Below are positions 1 through 9,258 of a stretch of DNA of 64,000 bases, piece after piece. The notes under the pieces are model-generated. The model was not told where the DNA came from and did no database searches. It was given only the letters and a program-made list of their open reading frames with translations. The position numbers and the translations under genes are program-made. Source of the DNA: CAYRHJ01 sp964424105. Lineage in GTDB: Bacteria; Planctomycetota; Phycisphaerae; UBA1845. The stretch's first letter is position 1; the number at the start of each line of letters is the position of its first letter. The stretch is from NCBI GenBank assembly GCA_964424105.1, contig CAYRHJ010000001.1:1-64000 (forward strand), given 5' to 3'.

Positions 1-256
1 CCGCACCGCCATCCGCCGCACCACCATCCGCCGCACCGCCATGCGACCAAGGCGCACGTTGGACCAACTCCGCCAACGACCGCCTCAATGCCTCCTCCTC
101 CGCCAACTCTTCCGTCGTCACCGTCCCCGACCGCCATCGAATCTCACCCGCAAGGGATGACTTGATCCACGGATTGCCAACAAAAGCGATGCAGGCACAG
201 ATACCCAGATAGACATGGGAATGGATGAAAATGGAGATGTAGCCAATGTGCCGCAT
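1..256 (-). CDS. Partial membrane-anchored protein, unknown function
   Basis: An open frame enters from the left edge and has no stop inside the window, so only the first 85 or so residues are seen. The ATG at 256 is preceded by GGAAGG five bases away; an in-frame ATG at 328 has a weaker site. The N-terminus starts MRHIGYISIFIHSHVYL and forms one hydrophobic segment (about residues 4-27), followed by a charged stretch rich in Glu and Leu that could be helical, then an Ala/Gly/Asp repeat (GGAAD) encoded by a 15-base repeat near the edge. Codon third positions are GC-rich as in neighbours. No family is recognised. It could be a single-pass membrane protein with a cytoplasmic tail; the 3' end outside the window is needed. 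Confidence 0.45.
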   Translation of the reverse strand, partial: MRHIGYISIFIHSHVYLGICACIAFVGNPWIKSSLAGEIRWRSGTVTTEELAEEEALRRSLAELVQRAPWSHGGAADGGAADGGA

Positions 257-570
257 CGCTGCCTTCCGCGAAATTGCCGGAACGGAAAGGCGGCACGGGT
301 CGGAAGCCGCGGTCAAATCCTGGCACATAACCCTATTGTGCGGATTCGCGCGACGCCCTCGTTCCTCGAACCGATCGTGTCGAGATTCAGTCTAGACCCA
401 GGAACCACCTCGTGTAAAGGAAACTCCCAAACCATCCGGTCAAAACGCCGCATACGACCGTTGGAAGGGCCTTCAAATGATAAAAAGACGGGCGGCGTCG
501 GTTGTTTGACCGAGCACCGCCCATCCGTGAATCGCTTGATTATCCGCCTTGGCCCTATCGAGACAACATG

Positions 571-2103
571 CTACCGACACGTCGCGGCTGCTTGTACGCA
601 CGTCGCGTCCCATTCGACCAGACAGCAGAACGGGTCGGCTTGGCACACATCCAGGCAGCAATCCATCACACTGCAACCCGGCTCCGCGTGGGCACGCCCG
701 CAATCGCCTGTATTGTTCTCGCAGGCTGGGAAGTTCCCGTTGCATATCCCGTCAGCCTCCTCGATGCACAATTCGTCCCACGTGTTTTCGCAACAGAACG
801 GGTCCACCGTGCACACCGCCCGGCAGCACGCCCCATCACTGCAACCCGCCTCCTCGTGCGCTTCGAAACATCCGCCCGCACCAGGGTCGCCGCAGGCCGA
901 GCCGCCCGTGTCAGGTTCATTGCCGCACAGAATCACCAGGCTGCCATCCCCGCGGGCGTCATTGAACCCACCGACGCGGATCATCAGTTCCTCGCCCACC
1001 GTGACAGGCAAACTGAGATTGGATCCCAATCCAAATTCGCAATCGTCGTCGCTGCATGCTGCCGCGGCTGCGCTCGGACACCCGCAGCCGTCGTACACCG
1101 CCATAGTCGTATCAAAAGCGCTGGCGCACAGATTGATCGTCGCGAAGCCGTTGCACGTTGCTTCGTAACAGAACCATACGTCGGACGTCACGTCGACCAC
1201 GGCACACAATCCGCCTTCTTCCGGGCCATCGGTCGTCGCTCCGAACGTCGTAAACGAAGTCGGTCCGTCCGTCACCGGCGTTGGATCGGCGCAATCATCA
1301 TTCAGCAAATCACCCGTCGCGATGACCAGACAACGACTGTCGCAAGTCGCGGTGTTCGGCGGCTCACATTCTTCACCAGCCTCAACCGTCCCGTTCCCAC
1401 ATTCCGGTCCGTCACCGCCGCCACCCCCGCCGCCGCCTCCACCCGGCACGATCGGGCAACCGTTGCGATCTACAGTCGTGCCCGCCGGCGTGCCCGCACA
1501 CTGATCGTCGGCGTCGTTGACCTTGTCGCCGTCGCTGTCGTCGCAAACGTCGCCCACGCCGTCATCATCCCCATCAGCCTGATTCGGATTGGCGATCGTC
1601 GGGCAATTGTCGTCTGCATTCGCTAGGCCGTCCCCATCGTCGTCCGCCTCGGGATCTGTCCCACCATTGTCGTTGCCGTTGCCATTATCGTTACCATTGC
1701 CATTACCGTTGGAATTGCCGTTACCATTCCCGTTCCCATTGTCGGGTGGTTCATCGGACTCGACAAATATTACCACGATCGATGGAACGCTGGCTATGAT
1801 CGCCGTGATTGGATTGTCATTGGATTGGATGGAATCCGCCCACGCCGAAAACGCCCATCCGTCCGCCGGCAGCGCCGTCAATGTAACGGACAAGCCGATT
1901 ACCGATTGATCGACCGTGCCTTGACCTTGGATGATGACTTCGACCGGCGCGGGATTCGGCGTCTCCCCTCCGTTGTCATTCCCTCCGTTGTCGTTCCCGT
2001 TTCCAGGCGTCACAACGGGACAACCGACCACGCCGCCCAGCACAATCGCCAACCCAACGTTCAGGATGGTCCGCCCGACTCGCCCGAAATGATCACAAAT
2101 CAT
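571..2103 (-). CDS. Secreted Cys-rich lipoprotein with TSP3 repeats
   Basis: The protein (about 510 residues) begins with a lipoprotein-type signal ending GGVVGC, followed by Asn/Gly-rich linkers. A thrombospondin-type-3 Ca-binding stretch follows (DDDGDGLANADDNCP, then a second DGDDDGVGD unit) and a poly-Gly linker. Next comes a beta domain with DVWFCYEA, FDTTMAVYDGC and IRVGGF that is also found in the large protein at 31889-35479. The C-terminus has two copies of a Cys-rich unit, each with CC, VC, DPFCC and a WDxxC element. ATG at 2103 is chosen because AGAGGG lies 9 bases upstream; a GTG at 2112 is an alternative. Probable outer-surface or periplasmic Ca-binding protein of unknown partner. 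It stands alone, downstream of leuS on the same strand. Confidence 0.85.
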   Translation of the reverse strand: MICDHFGRVGRTILNVGLAIVLGGVVGCPVVTPGNGNDNGGNDNGGETPNPAPVEVIIQGQGTVDQSVIGLSVTLTALPADGWAFSAWADSIQSNDNPITAIIASVPSIVVIFVESDEPPDNGNGNGNGNSNGNGNGNDNGNGNDNGGTDPEADDDGDGLANADDNCPTIANPNQADGDDDGVGDVCDDSDGDKVNDADDQCAGTPAGTTVDRNGCPIVPGGGGGGGGGGDGPECGNGTVEAGEECEPPNTATCDSRCLVIATGDLLNDDCADPTPVTDGPTSFTTFGATTDGPEEGGLCAVVDVTSDVWFCYEATCNGFATINLCASAFDTTMAVYDGCGCPSAAAAACSDDDCEFGLGSNLSLPVTVGEELMIRVGGFNDARGDGSLVILCGNEPDTGGSACGDPGAGGCFEAHEEAGCSDGACCRAVCTVDPFCCENTWDELCIEEADGICNGNFPACENNTGDCGRAHAEPGCSVMDCCLDVCQADPFCCLVEWDATCVQAAATCR

Positions 2104-2369
2104 CTGCTTCACCCTCTTTCATCAGGAGCGTGCACCGCCTGTACCAAAAGCACAGAATTCCCGCGGGTGCACCAGACACACAAGACTATGACGTCTCGAA
2201 AGTGTATGCATCGACAAGTGGCCGGACAACCCAGCCTGCCCACTCCGCGTTATCGGCGACAGCGCTGCCTCCGGAAATCACCGAGAAACCGAGCCGCGGC
2301 AACCGTCTACCCGACCCCAGGCCTGAATAACCGACATCATCCCCGATCTGTATCAAAACGGCACCATCG

Positions 2370-5300
2370 CTAATTCGCCACGATATTGACCAAACGACCC
2401 TTCACCACGATCACTTTTCGGACGGTTTTACCCTCAAGAGCCTCCCGAACCCGATGATCCGCAAGCGCCGCAGATTCCAACGCAGCCTCATCCGCGTCCG
2501 CCGGCATCATCATTCGCGTCCGAACCTTGCCCATCAATTGTACGGCGATCTCCACCTCCTCGTCCCTCGCGAGCGCCGCGTCGAACACAGGCCAACCCTC
2601 ATACGCCAGCGATGACGAATAGCCCAACCGTTCCCATAACTCCTCGCCCAAGTGCGGCGCAAACGGCGAAACCAGCAGAACAAACGACTCCATGACCTCC
2701 CGGGACCGCCTGGGCCGCGGCGTCATCGCGTTGACAAATTCGAATATCTGCGCGATGGCTGTGTTGAATTTCAGTTGCTCGATGTCCTCGCTGATCCGCT
2801 TGATCGTCTTGTGCAACAACCGCCGCGTCGCCTCATCCGGCGGCTCATCCGACAACGACTCCGACAACCCCCCCGTCTCCTCGTCTATCACCAGCCGCCA
2901 AATCCGCTGCAACAACTTCAACAATCCCGGAACGTCTCGCGTATTCCAGGGCTTGGACGACTCAATAGGCCCCATGTACATCTCATACATGCGAAACGTA
3001 TCCGTCCCATACTGCGAGATGATCTCATCCGGGCTGACCGTGTTCTTCAGCGCCTTGCTCATCTTGGCCGTGATCTGTTCCAACGCACGACCATCGTCCT
3101 TCGCCACGAATTTGCCCGCCCCCGCCGCTTCAACACTCTGTACCGGCAACACCCGACCCGCCGCGTCACGATACGCAATCGTCTGAACCATCCCCTGATT
3201 CACCAGCCGCTGAAACGGTTCAGCCGTGCTCACCTGGCCCAGGTCAAACAGCACCTTGTGCCAAAACCGTGCGTACAACAAATGCAACACCGCATGCTCA
3301 GCCCCGCCCATGTATAGATCAACCGGCATCCAATAACGCTCCGCCTCCGCATCGCAGAAACGTTCTCGAACATTCGGGCTGATGAACCGCAGATAATACC
3401 AGCACGACCCCGCCCATTGCGGCATCGTGTTCACGTCGCGCGTGTACCGTTTTCCATCGCGCTCCGTTTGGAGCCAGCCTTCTATTCGTGCCAGCGGCGG
3501 TCGCGGAGGGGCATCCGAATCCTCCTCGATCGCTTCCGGCCGAAACTCCGCAACCTCCGGAAGCTTCAACGGCAGCTCGTCAGCTTCCAACGCTACAATC
3601 GACCCGTCTTCCCCATGCAGCACCGGAAACGGCTCACCCCAATACTTCTGCCGTGAAAAAATCCAATCACGCAACTTGTATTTAACCGCTCCCCGACCCA
3701 CCCCAGCCATTTCCAACCATTCCACCATCCGACGCTTCGCCTCGTCCGACGGCAGCCCGTTCAACACCGCCCCCTCGTCAACTCCCTCATCGTCACCCGC
3801 CGGTGATTGCACCGCCACCCCCTCACCCGTATACGGCGCATCGAACAGTTTCGGGGCCATCACGTACAGACCGGCCAACGCCTCCGGCGTCGGACCAATT
3901 CCCTCCGGCGATGAACGCAAGTAGGCCTCCGCCGTGGCAACGTGACCCGCCCGATGCGGATCGTCCTCCGACTGCCAACGACGAGCGCTCGACCGAACCG
4001 CTTCCATCGCTCGGTCACGCAACTCCGACAGCGTTCCTTTCGGTGACGTCGCCGCCGACGCAGCCCACTCCGCCGGCGGCTCCACCACTGCGATAATGTC
4101 CAAATCAAACGCCTTGGCGAACTCGAAATCACGTTCATCCCCGCCCGGAACCGCCATGATCGCCCCAGTCCCATAACCCATCAAAACGTAGTCCGCCACC
4201 CAAACGGGAACAGGCCTGCCGTTCACCGGGTTCGTCGCGTACGCACCCGTAAACACCCCCGTCTTCTCCTTCGACGACGTCGTTCGATCCAGATCCGACC
4301 GATGCTTCGCCCTACCCACATACTCGACAACCGCCTCGCGACAGCCATCGGTCACGATGCGATCCACCAGCGGATGTTCCGGCGCCAATACCATGTACGT
4401 CGCCCCGTGCAACGTGTCCGGTCGCGTCGTGTAAACCCGAATCACACCGTCCTCGGCCACAGCCGGAAACGATGATCGACCCCGCTTCCATTCCTCGAAA
4501 TCCGCGATCGTCGGTGCATGTGCACCACCGGACAATAACGGAAAATCCACCTCCGCCCCGCTGCTGCGACCAATCCAATTGCGTTGCATCGCCACAACCG
4601 CATCCGGCCAATCCAACGTCTCCAAATCCGCCAACAGTCGATCTGCATAGCGCGTGATGCGCATCATCCACTGCCGCAAAGGCCGACGATACACCGGGTA
4701 ATTCCCGCGATCGCTCAACCCCTCGTTGGTCACCTCTTCATTCGCCAGAACCGTGCCCAACGCCGGACACCAATTGACCGTCACGTCGTCGATATAAGCC
4801 AAACGCTGTCCATCCACGACGCGGCGGCGCTCCCTGTCATCCATTTCACCCCATCGGCGCGTGCCCGCATCCGCGTCGACGACCACGTTCATCGCGTCGT
4901 CCACGCCCAGCCTGCCCGCTTCAAGATCATTCAGCAGCGCATGAACCGGTCGTGCCGCACCGCATCGCGGGTCAAACCAGCTATTGAAGTGCTGTAGGAA
5001 AATCCACTGCGTGAATCGGTAAAACTCCGGTTCACACGTCGCCACCTCGCGTGACCAATCGTAACTGAATCCCAGCGACTTGAGCTGCCGGCGCATGGTG
5101 TCGATGTTGCGGCGCGTCGTCACCGCCGGATGCACGCCGGTCTCGATCGCGTATTGCTCCGCGGGCAGGCCGAACGCATCGTACCCCATGGGATGCAAAA
5201 CGTTGAAGCCCCGCATGCGCTTGTACCGGCAATAAATATCCGTCGCGCAGTATCCGATCGGATGGCCCACATGCAGACCAGCCCCGCTGGGGTACGGGAA

Positions 5301-5465
5301 AAAATCCAGGATAAACAGCTTGGGTTTCGATGCGTCGAAATCCACGTCCCCGGGATTCGGTGTGCGAAACGTGCCCGCCCGCTCCCACCAATCCTGCCAC
5401 CTCCGCTCGATCGTTGCGAAGTCGTATGCCCCCGCCTTGATTCTGTCGTTACCTGTGCCCACCAA
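2370..5465 (-). CDS. leuS: Leucyl-tRNA synthetase
   Basis: Class I synthetase that charges tRNA-Leu with leucine in the cytoplasm. The HIGH-type motif is HVGHP near residue 65, followed by the typical GYDAFGLPAEQYAIE. The CP1 editing domain is present (TTRPDTLHGATYMVLAPEH and GTGAIMAVPGGDERD; the usual AHD of the last motif is GGD here, but the conserved Asp is kept). The KMSKS loop reads KMSKA near residue 800, with the usual VSPDEII following. The C-terminal anticodon-binding domain ends in the expected Leu-specific tail. At 1031 residues it is longer than the roughly 860-residue enterobacterial enzyme because of insertions in the editing and catalytic regions. The reading frame opens with TTG at 5465 (GGGAG just upstream); GTG at 5462 is equally possible. 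Confidence 0.97.
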   Translation of the reverse strand: MVGTGNDRIKAGAYDFATIERRWQDWWERAGTFRTPNPGDVDFDASKPKLFILDFFPYPSGAGLHVGHPIGYCATDIYCRYKRMRGFNVLHPMGYDAFGLPAEQYAIETGVHPAVTTRRNIDTMRRQLKSLGFSYDWSREVATCEPEFYRFTQWIFLQHFNSWFDPRCGAARPVHALLNDLEAGRLGVDDAMNVVVDADAGTRRWGEMDDRERRRVVDGQRLAYIDDVTVNWCPALGTVLANEEVTNEGLSDRGNYPVYRRPLRQWMMRITRYADRLLADLETLDWPDAVVAMQRNWIGRSSGAEVDFPLLSGGAHAPTIADFEEWKRGRSSFPAVAEDGVIRVYTTRPDTLHGATYMVLAPEHPLVDRIVTDGCREAVVEYVGRAKHRSDLDRTTSSKEKTGVFTGAYATNPVNGRPVPVWVADYVLMGYGTGAIMAVPGGDERDFEFAKAFDLDIIAVVEPPAEWAASAATSPKGTLSELRDRAMEAVRSSARRWQSEDDPHRAGHVATAEAYLRSSPEGIGPTPEALAGLYVMAPKLFDAPYTGEGVAVQSPAGDDEGVDEGAVLNGLPSDEAKRRMVEWLEMAGVGRGAVKYKLRDWIFSRQKYWGEPFPVLHGEDGSIVALEADELPLKLPEVAEFRPEAIEEDSDAPPRPPLARIEGWLQTERDGKRYTRDVNTMPQWAGSCWYYLRFISPNVRERFCDAEAERYWMPVDLYMGGAEHAVLHLLYARFWHKVLFDLGQVSTAEPFQRLVNQGMVQTIAYRDAAGRVLPVQSVEAAGAGKFVAKDDGRALEQITAKMSKALKNTVSPDEIISQYGTDTFRMYEMYMGPIESSKPWNTRDVPGLLKLLQRIWRLVIDEETGGLSESLSDEPPDEATRRLLHKTIKRISEDIEQLKFNTAIAQIFEFVNAMTPRPRRSREVMESFVLLVSPFAPHLGEELWERLGYSSSLAYEGWPVFDAALARDEEVEIAVQLMGKVRTRMMMPADADEAALESAALADHRVREALEGKTVRKVIVVKGRLVNIVAN

Positions 5466-5608
5466 CTCTCCCTCGTCGCTTGATTGAGCCGAAATCGTAA
5501 TCCGCTAATTGGCCGGCGGCAACGTTTGCCGCGATGAGAGGGGAAGATATTCGCGCCTATTCCGAAACCGCGTCCGCATGGGTGGGGTCCCGATGATCAG
5601 CACGAGAC

Positions 5609-5701
5609 GGGTGGCCCACCTCCCATCAGAGCCGCGTGCGTGAGCACGCGGTCGTGCGTGCTCGGGTGGCCCACCTCCTTTGGAGGTGGGGGAGCCGATG
5701 A
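5609..5701 (+). repeat. Dispersed palindromic repeat, family A
   Basis: A full copy lies at 5664-5701 and a half copy at 5609-5624. The core is the inverted repeat CCACCTCC-TTT-GGAGGTGG, followed by a conserved tail GGGGAGCCGATGA. Further full copies, in the opposite orientation, are at 38820-38857, 46763-46800 and 46945-46982. Each copy contains GGAGG and an ATG about ten bases apart. No transposase for it is seen. The rest of the 5466-5811 intergenic stretch shows no gene. Confidence 0.85.
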
Positions 5702-5811
5702 CTACACCGTGTGGCCGATAGTCGCGTGTCTTGTAAACGCGCCGACCGCCGGGAATCGATCGCCTATTCCCCGATTCGCACGGATTCTCCGAACCCGCGC
5801 AACGCTATTGG

Positions 5812-8049
5812 CTATTCGCGTGAATATTTCAACGGAATCCGGCTGGCCCGATCGGCTGCGATATTCAGCGCCCCCAGCGCGTAGCTTCCCGCCGTGCGCA
5901 ACCGCAAATTGGTTTCTTCAAAGACAAGTTCTTGAAGCGCTTCGACCTGATCCACTGAGAGATGATTTCCAAAACGCCGCGCCGACTCGCTCAATCCAGC
6001 CATCGCTGCCAAGCGAAACGACTCCGTGTAGCTGCCGCGAAGCGACGCCGTCGCCAGCGCATCCTGAGCGCCGGCAGACTGTATCAAACCCAACACGCCC
6101 GCCGCCGCGATCTGCAAATCCTCGCGCGAGGCATCCAACGTCGAAATCAACGCCCGTTCCGCACCCAACGCGTCCAGCGCCGTATCGCCGTCCAACGCGA
6201 TTTGATGCAATACATCCGCCGCCAGCAGCGCCAACTCATGCGCGAATTCGTCGGTGACCGGCGTTCGTCCCACCCGCGCCGACGTCTCGGCTACGCGCCG
6301 CAGCAGTACCTCCCGCGACGCACCAGCCTCCACCATCGATACGCCCGAATCCCCACGCGCCAGCGGCTCCGCCACGACCGACTCCCCAGGCTCCACCACC
6401 AGAATGATTGGGGTCAGCAAGTGGTCATATCGCGATCGAACAGCCCCGACCGCATCAGCCACCACCGGCTGACGAATGCTCGTCGACAAGACGATCGCCT
6501 GAAGCGTCACGAATTCGCTGTCGGCCCGGTCGAGACCAGCCAGCGCTTGCGTCGCACTGATCACCTGCGTATCGGCGTCACGCAACTGAGCCGCGATTCG
6601 ATTGGCGTCGTCTTCATCTTTCCCCACCACCAATACGTTGGCCCGCCCCGTCAACGTCAACGCCTCGCCCAACGTCGGCACCACCGTCTCCGAACCACGG
6701 AAAATCGCACGCGGTAACGCAGCCCCCGCCGCCAGCGCCGCCCGAATCCGAACCACCGTGTCAGGAAATTTCAACGCATCTGAAAAAGAAGCCCCCGTTC
6801 CATCCTCCAACACCAGCGAAGACGGTCCCGCCGTCTGCCGCAATGCCGCGATCGCCCCCAACGCCACCGACGCATCGAAATCGTTCAACGCACGTTCCAA
6901 AACGCGCCGCGCATGTCGCGCCCCAGCCGCGCTCGTGAAATAAACCGCCCGCGGAAACGCGTCAGGCCGAGTCGGATCCACGCCGGCCGCTTCCGTCACG
7001 TCGCCGCTCTCGACGTTGTAACCCAAACGAGACTCCCGCCGGATGTTGGCCGCCAACCAAAGCGAGATGGCCTCCTCACGTTGCGGATCCGCCTGCAAGG
7101 CACGCTCACAACACCGCATCGCCATCACCGATCCGAAAATCTCCCGCGGCACGCCCACCGGCTCGACAAACTGATGCCCGCCGTCCCAATACCAAACGTT
7201 GGCCTGCCCCAACCGCACATCCGCACGGTACGCGTCATGCTCGTCATAAAAACCTTCCGCCAGCCTCACGAACGCGTCAGCCGTATCCAACGTGAAACGG
7301 CGGCCAGATCGCCGGGCGATCAATTCCAACGCGTCCACCACCGAAGCCTTCAATTCCGCCGATGATGACCCGTCTTGCAACAGCGAAAGCAAATACGGAT
7401 ACGACTGCGGATAACCAATCTCACCCAGCGCCGACACGATGGTCTGACGAAGTTTGCCGTCGGTCGTCGCCAAAGATTCAACCAACGGATTCAATCCGCC
7501 CTTGCCTAACTGCGGTAACGCCCGGACGATGCGAGGCCACAACGAACTCTTCGCCTCATCGCGCAGCGTCAACAGCAACCACGGCACCGCATATTCACCC
7601 GATTCCACCAGTCGCTCAATCGCGTTGTATTCCGTTTGCGGCGGTCCACCCAGCTTCTCGATGTTCAAAAGGATGCGATCGGTTTCCTTTCGCTGAAGAT
7701 GTTCACCCTCGCGGATGACCTCCAACACCCGAGCCGCCCGAACACCGAGCGTCGAATGATCCACCAGAATCAAAAGCGTCTCCACACTCCGCTCGTTTTT
7801 CTCCGAAAGCGCCAACAATTCCAGCGGATTCAAATCGGGATGGCTCAGCAGCCGCTCCGCCACGCTGTCCGCAATGTCAAATCGCCCCAGAACCGAATAA
7901 TGGAGAAAATCTTCAAACAGCGACGCGACCGTCGGCCTGCCTCCTGACGATTCATCCACCGAGCGGTCTTCCTGCCCGACCGCCACCGCTGCCGGCATCA
8001 CCCATCCCAAAACACAAAACGCCAAGGCATGTCGCACCCGACCGAACAT
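5812..8049 (-). CDS. Secreted HEAT-repeat protein with receiver-like domain
   Basis: The frame is open to 8163, but ATG at 8049 gives a clean signal peptide (MFGRVRHALAFCVLGW, cleaved near AVAVGQ), so it is preferred; the upstream residues look untranslated. The 745-residue product has two HEAT-repeat blocks (about residues 80-240 and 600-745, with units such as LRQTIVSALGEIGYP and LRLRTAGSYALGAL). Between them is a stretch (about 470-600) that reads like a two-component receiver fold (NVLVVGKDEDDANRIAAQLRDADTQVISA) but in an exported protein and without an obvious phosphorylation context. Likely a periplasmic scaffold. No operon partner is evident apart from the small gene upstream on the same strand. 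Confidence 0.8.
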   Translation of the reverse strand: MFGRVRHALAFCVLGWVMPAAVAVGQEDRSVDESSGGRPTVASLFEDFLHYSVLGRFDIADSVAERLLSHPDLNPLELLALSEKNERSVETLLILVDHSTLGVRAARVLEVIREGEHLQRKETDRILLNIEKLGGPPQTEYNAIERLVESGEYAVPWLLLTLRDEAKSSLWPRIVRALPQLGKGGLNPLVESLATTDGKLRQTIVSALGEIGYPQSYPYLLSLLQDGSSSAELKASVVDALELIARRSGRRFTLDTADAFVRLAEGFYDEHDAYRADVRLGQANVWYWDGGHQFVEPVGVPREIFGSVMAMRCCERALQADPQREEAISLWLAANIRRESRLGYNVESGDVTEAAGVDPTRPDAFPRAVYFTSAAGARHARRVLERALNDFDASVALGAIAALRQTAGPSSLVLEDGTGASFSDALKFPDTVVRIRAALAAGAALPRAIFRGSETVVPTLGEALTLTGRANVLVVGKDEDDANRIAAQLRDADTQVISATQALAGLDRADSEFVTLQAIVLSTSIRQPVVADAVGAVRSRYDHLLTPIILVVEPGESVVAEPLARGDSGVSMVEAGASREVLLRRVAETSARVGRTPVTDEFAHELALLAADVLHQIALDGDTALDALGAERALISTLDASREDLQIAAAGVLGLIQSAGAQDALATASLRGSYTESFRLAAMAGLSESARRFGNHLSVDQVEALQELVFEETNLRLRTAGSYALGALNIAADRASRIPLKYSRE

Positions 8050-8413
8050 CTTCGGCGGGCTGAACCAGCCTGCAGAAAAACAAGCCGTGAATTCGCCAGG
8101 CGACGTTTGGGTCATCGCTGATGACGTAATATGTGGCGCCGGTTTGGTCATCGTTAATGGCATGATATCTATCTGGAATCCTCGTTTACGGTTGTGGCGT
8201 GTTCAAATCCGCAGACAGCGCAGCCCATCGGCGCTTCACCGCGTGAAAGACGCTTCCGCCCCGATCGGAACCGACCCTCCAAAGTATACGGGCGCCCCAT
8301 CAATCGTCAAACAATTGAATACAGCCCCGATTCATCAAGTCGAGGGCCGGCAGAATTCAATTTTGCCAGCAGACCGCCGCCTCGCCAACCGCAGCACGAC
8401 CGCCATATTCGAG

Positions 8414-8584
8414 TTACAGGTTATTGATAATCACCAACGAACCAGCCGCGGTGATCCCCAGAAACACCGTTTGAACGATGTCGAATATCGGGATCTGCGA
8501 AATCTGTGGACACGCGGGAAACTGAAACAACATCGCACCGGACAAGATCACCCCCGCATGACGGATTAAACGCGAAAACCTCAT
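8414..8584 (-). CDS. Small hydrophobic protein (56 residues)
   Basis: A 57-codon frame with ATG at 8584, a Shine-Dalgarno GGAG eight bases upstream, and a TAA at 8414-8416. The product starts MRFSRLIRHAGVILSGAM, has a lipobox-like FPAC near residue 25, then IPIFDIVQTVFLGITAA and ends LVIINNL. It reads as a short exported or lipid-anchored peptide with two hydrophobic segments. Codon use resembles the neighbouring genes. Short peptides of this general kind are common in planctomycetes, but no function is known to me and no named family is claimed. Confidence 0.6.
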   Translation of the reverse strand: MRFSRLIRHAGVILSGAMLFQFPACPQISQIPIFDIVQTVFLGITAAGSLVIINNL

Positions 8585-8729
8585 ATCACAAACTCCATGA
8601 TCGGCGTCGAGATTTCAAAATCGTCCATCCTGACTACTTCTTCGCGATCCAATCGCGATCGCAAAGTCTAAGCCCCTTTCCAGGCCCGTCAATCGTTTCA
8701 CGATTGTCGCGATTCAAAGCCTGCCCCCC

Positions 8730-8750
8730 AATCGTGACGTCACCACGATT
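8730..8750. promoter_or_regulatory. Possible operator dyad
   Basis: Perfect inverted repeat AATCGTG, 7-base spacer, CACGATT. Further half-sites of the CACGATT type lie just upstream (about 8700) and downstream (about 8755). It sits about 0.5 kb upstream of the export lipoprotein gene, so it could bind a dimeric regulator. Binding is inferred only from symmetry. Confidence 0.35.
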
Positions 8751-8911
8751 TGAACACGATTCTATGGACACGATGATACATTCTGATTCGCGACCGCGAG
8801 GGTTCAAAAATCAGTCCCGCACGGGTGAACAATCCAAATGTTGTTCGACCACCCCGGATTCGGGCTTGCGACATTCACCACAATGCGGAGAATACCGGCG
8901 GCTACAAAAGC

Positions 8912-8977
8912 CGGACGGGCCACAGCAGCCTAACAGGCCACGGCAGCCGAACGGGCCACAGCAGCCGAACGGCTAGG
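8912..8977. repeat. 18-base tandem repeat
   Basis: Three full copies and a partial copy of an 18-base unit of the form CGAACGGGCCACAGCAGC. In one plus frame it would encode (PNGPQQ)n ending in a stop at about 8974-8976; in the minus frame (LLWPVR)n. Neither frame has a convincing start, so it is listed as a repeat only. Confidence 0.75.
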
Positions 8978-9258
8978 AGCAGTGTTATTAGTGTCGTTGT
9001 GGAACCCTCGGCATGCGCGGCAGCAAGTGGTTCCTTGTTGGACGTAATCCGCGGCATGCGCGGCAGCAGTGGTTCCGTGCGGGACGGAGACGGCGCGGCG
9101 GGTCGAATTCCATGGCCTTTCCGATGGTGTTCTAGTTCGTTGGCGTGCAAGGGTGTCTTAACCGGTCGCATCGGGTATGCCGATAATAACAGCCGGTGTA
9201 TGATTGGCGCGGATTCCGGCGGAAAATCGCCTTTGTGCAGCGTAAACGCTTATAAAAC

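Larger units (their letters stand above)
8585..9258. other. Long intergenic region before the polysaccharide locus
   Basis: About 670 bases without a convincing gene. It holds a perfect dyad (8730-8750), an 18-base tandem repeat (8912-8977), and a 25-base direct repeat of CGGCATGCGCGGCAGCA type at about 9010 and 9051. The last stretch before the gene at 9259 contains TATAAA at 9251-9256. This is the natural place for the promoter and control sites of the polysaccharide genes. Confidence 0.6.

Noticed and set aside
215..1168. Long plus-strand frame over the TSP3 lipoprotein
   Set aside because: Overlaps the minus-strand lipoprotein, which has signal, Cys pattern and domain structure; the plus product shows none.
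8506..8976. Plus frame ending in PNGPQQPNG
   Set aside because: Start region overlaps the supported small minus-strand gene and codon pattern is poor; kept as repeat only.
8902..9171. Minus frame encoding LLWPVR repeats
   Set aside because: Only reflects the 18-base tandem repeat; no ribosome site or coding-like remainder.
9251..9256. TATAAA right before the export lipoprotein ATG as a -10
   Set aside because: Only two bases from the first ATG, too close unless the transcript is leaderless from the second ATG; no -35 seen.
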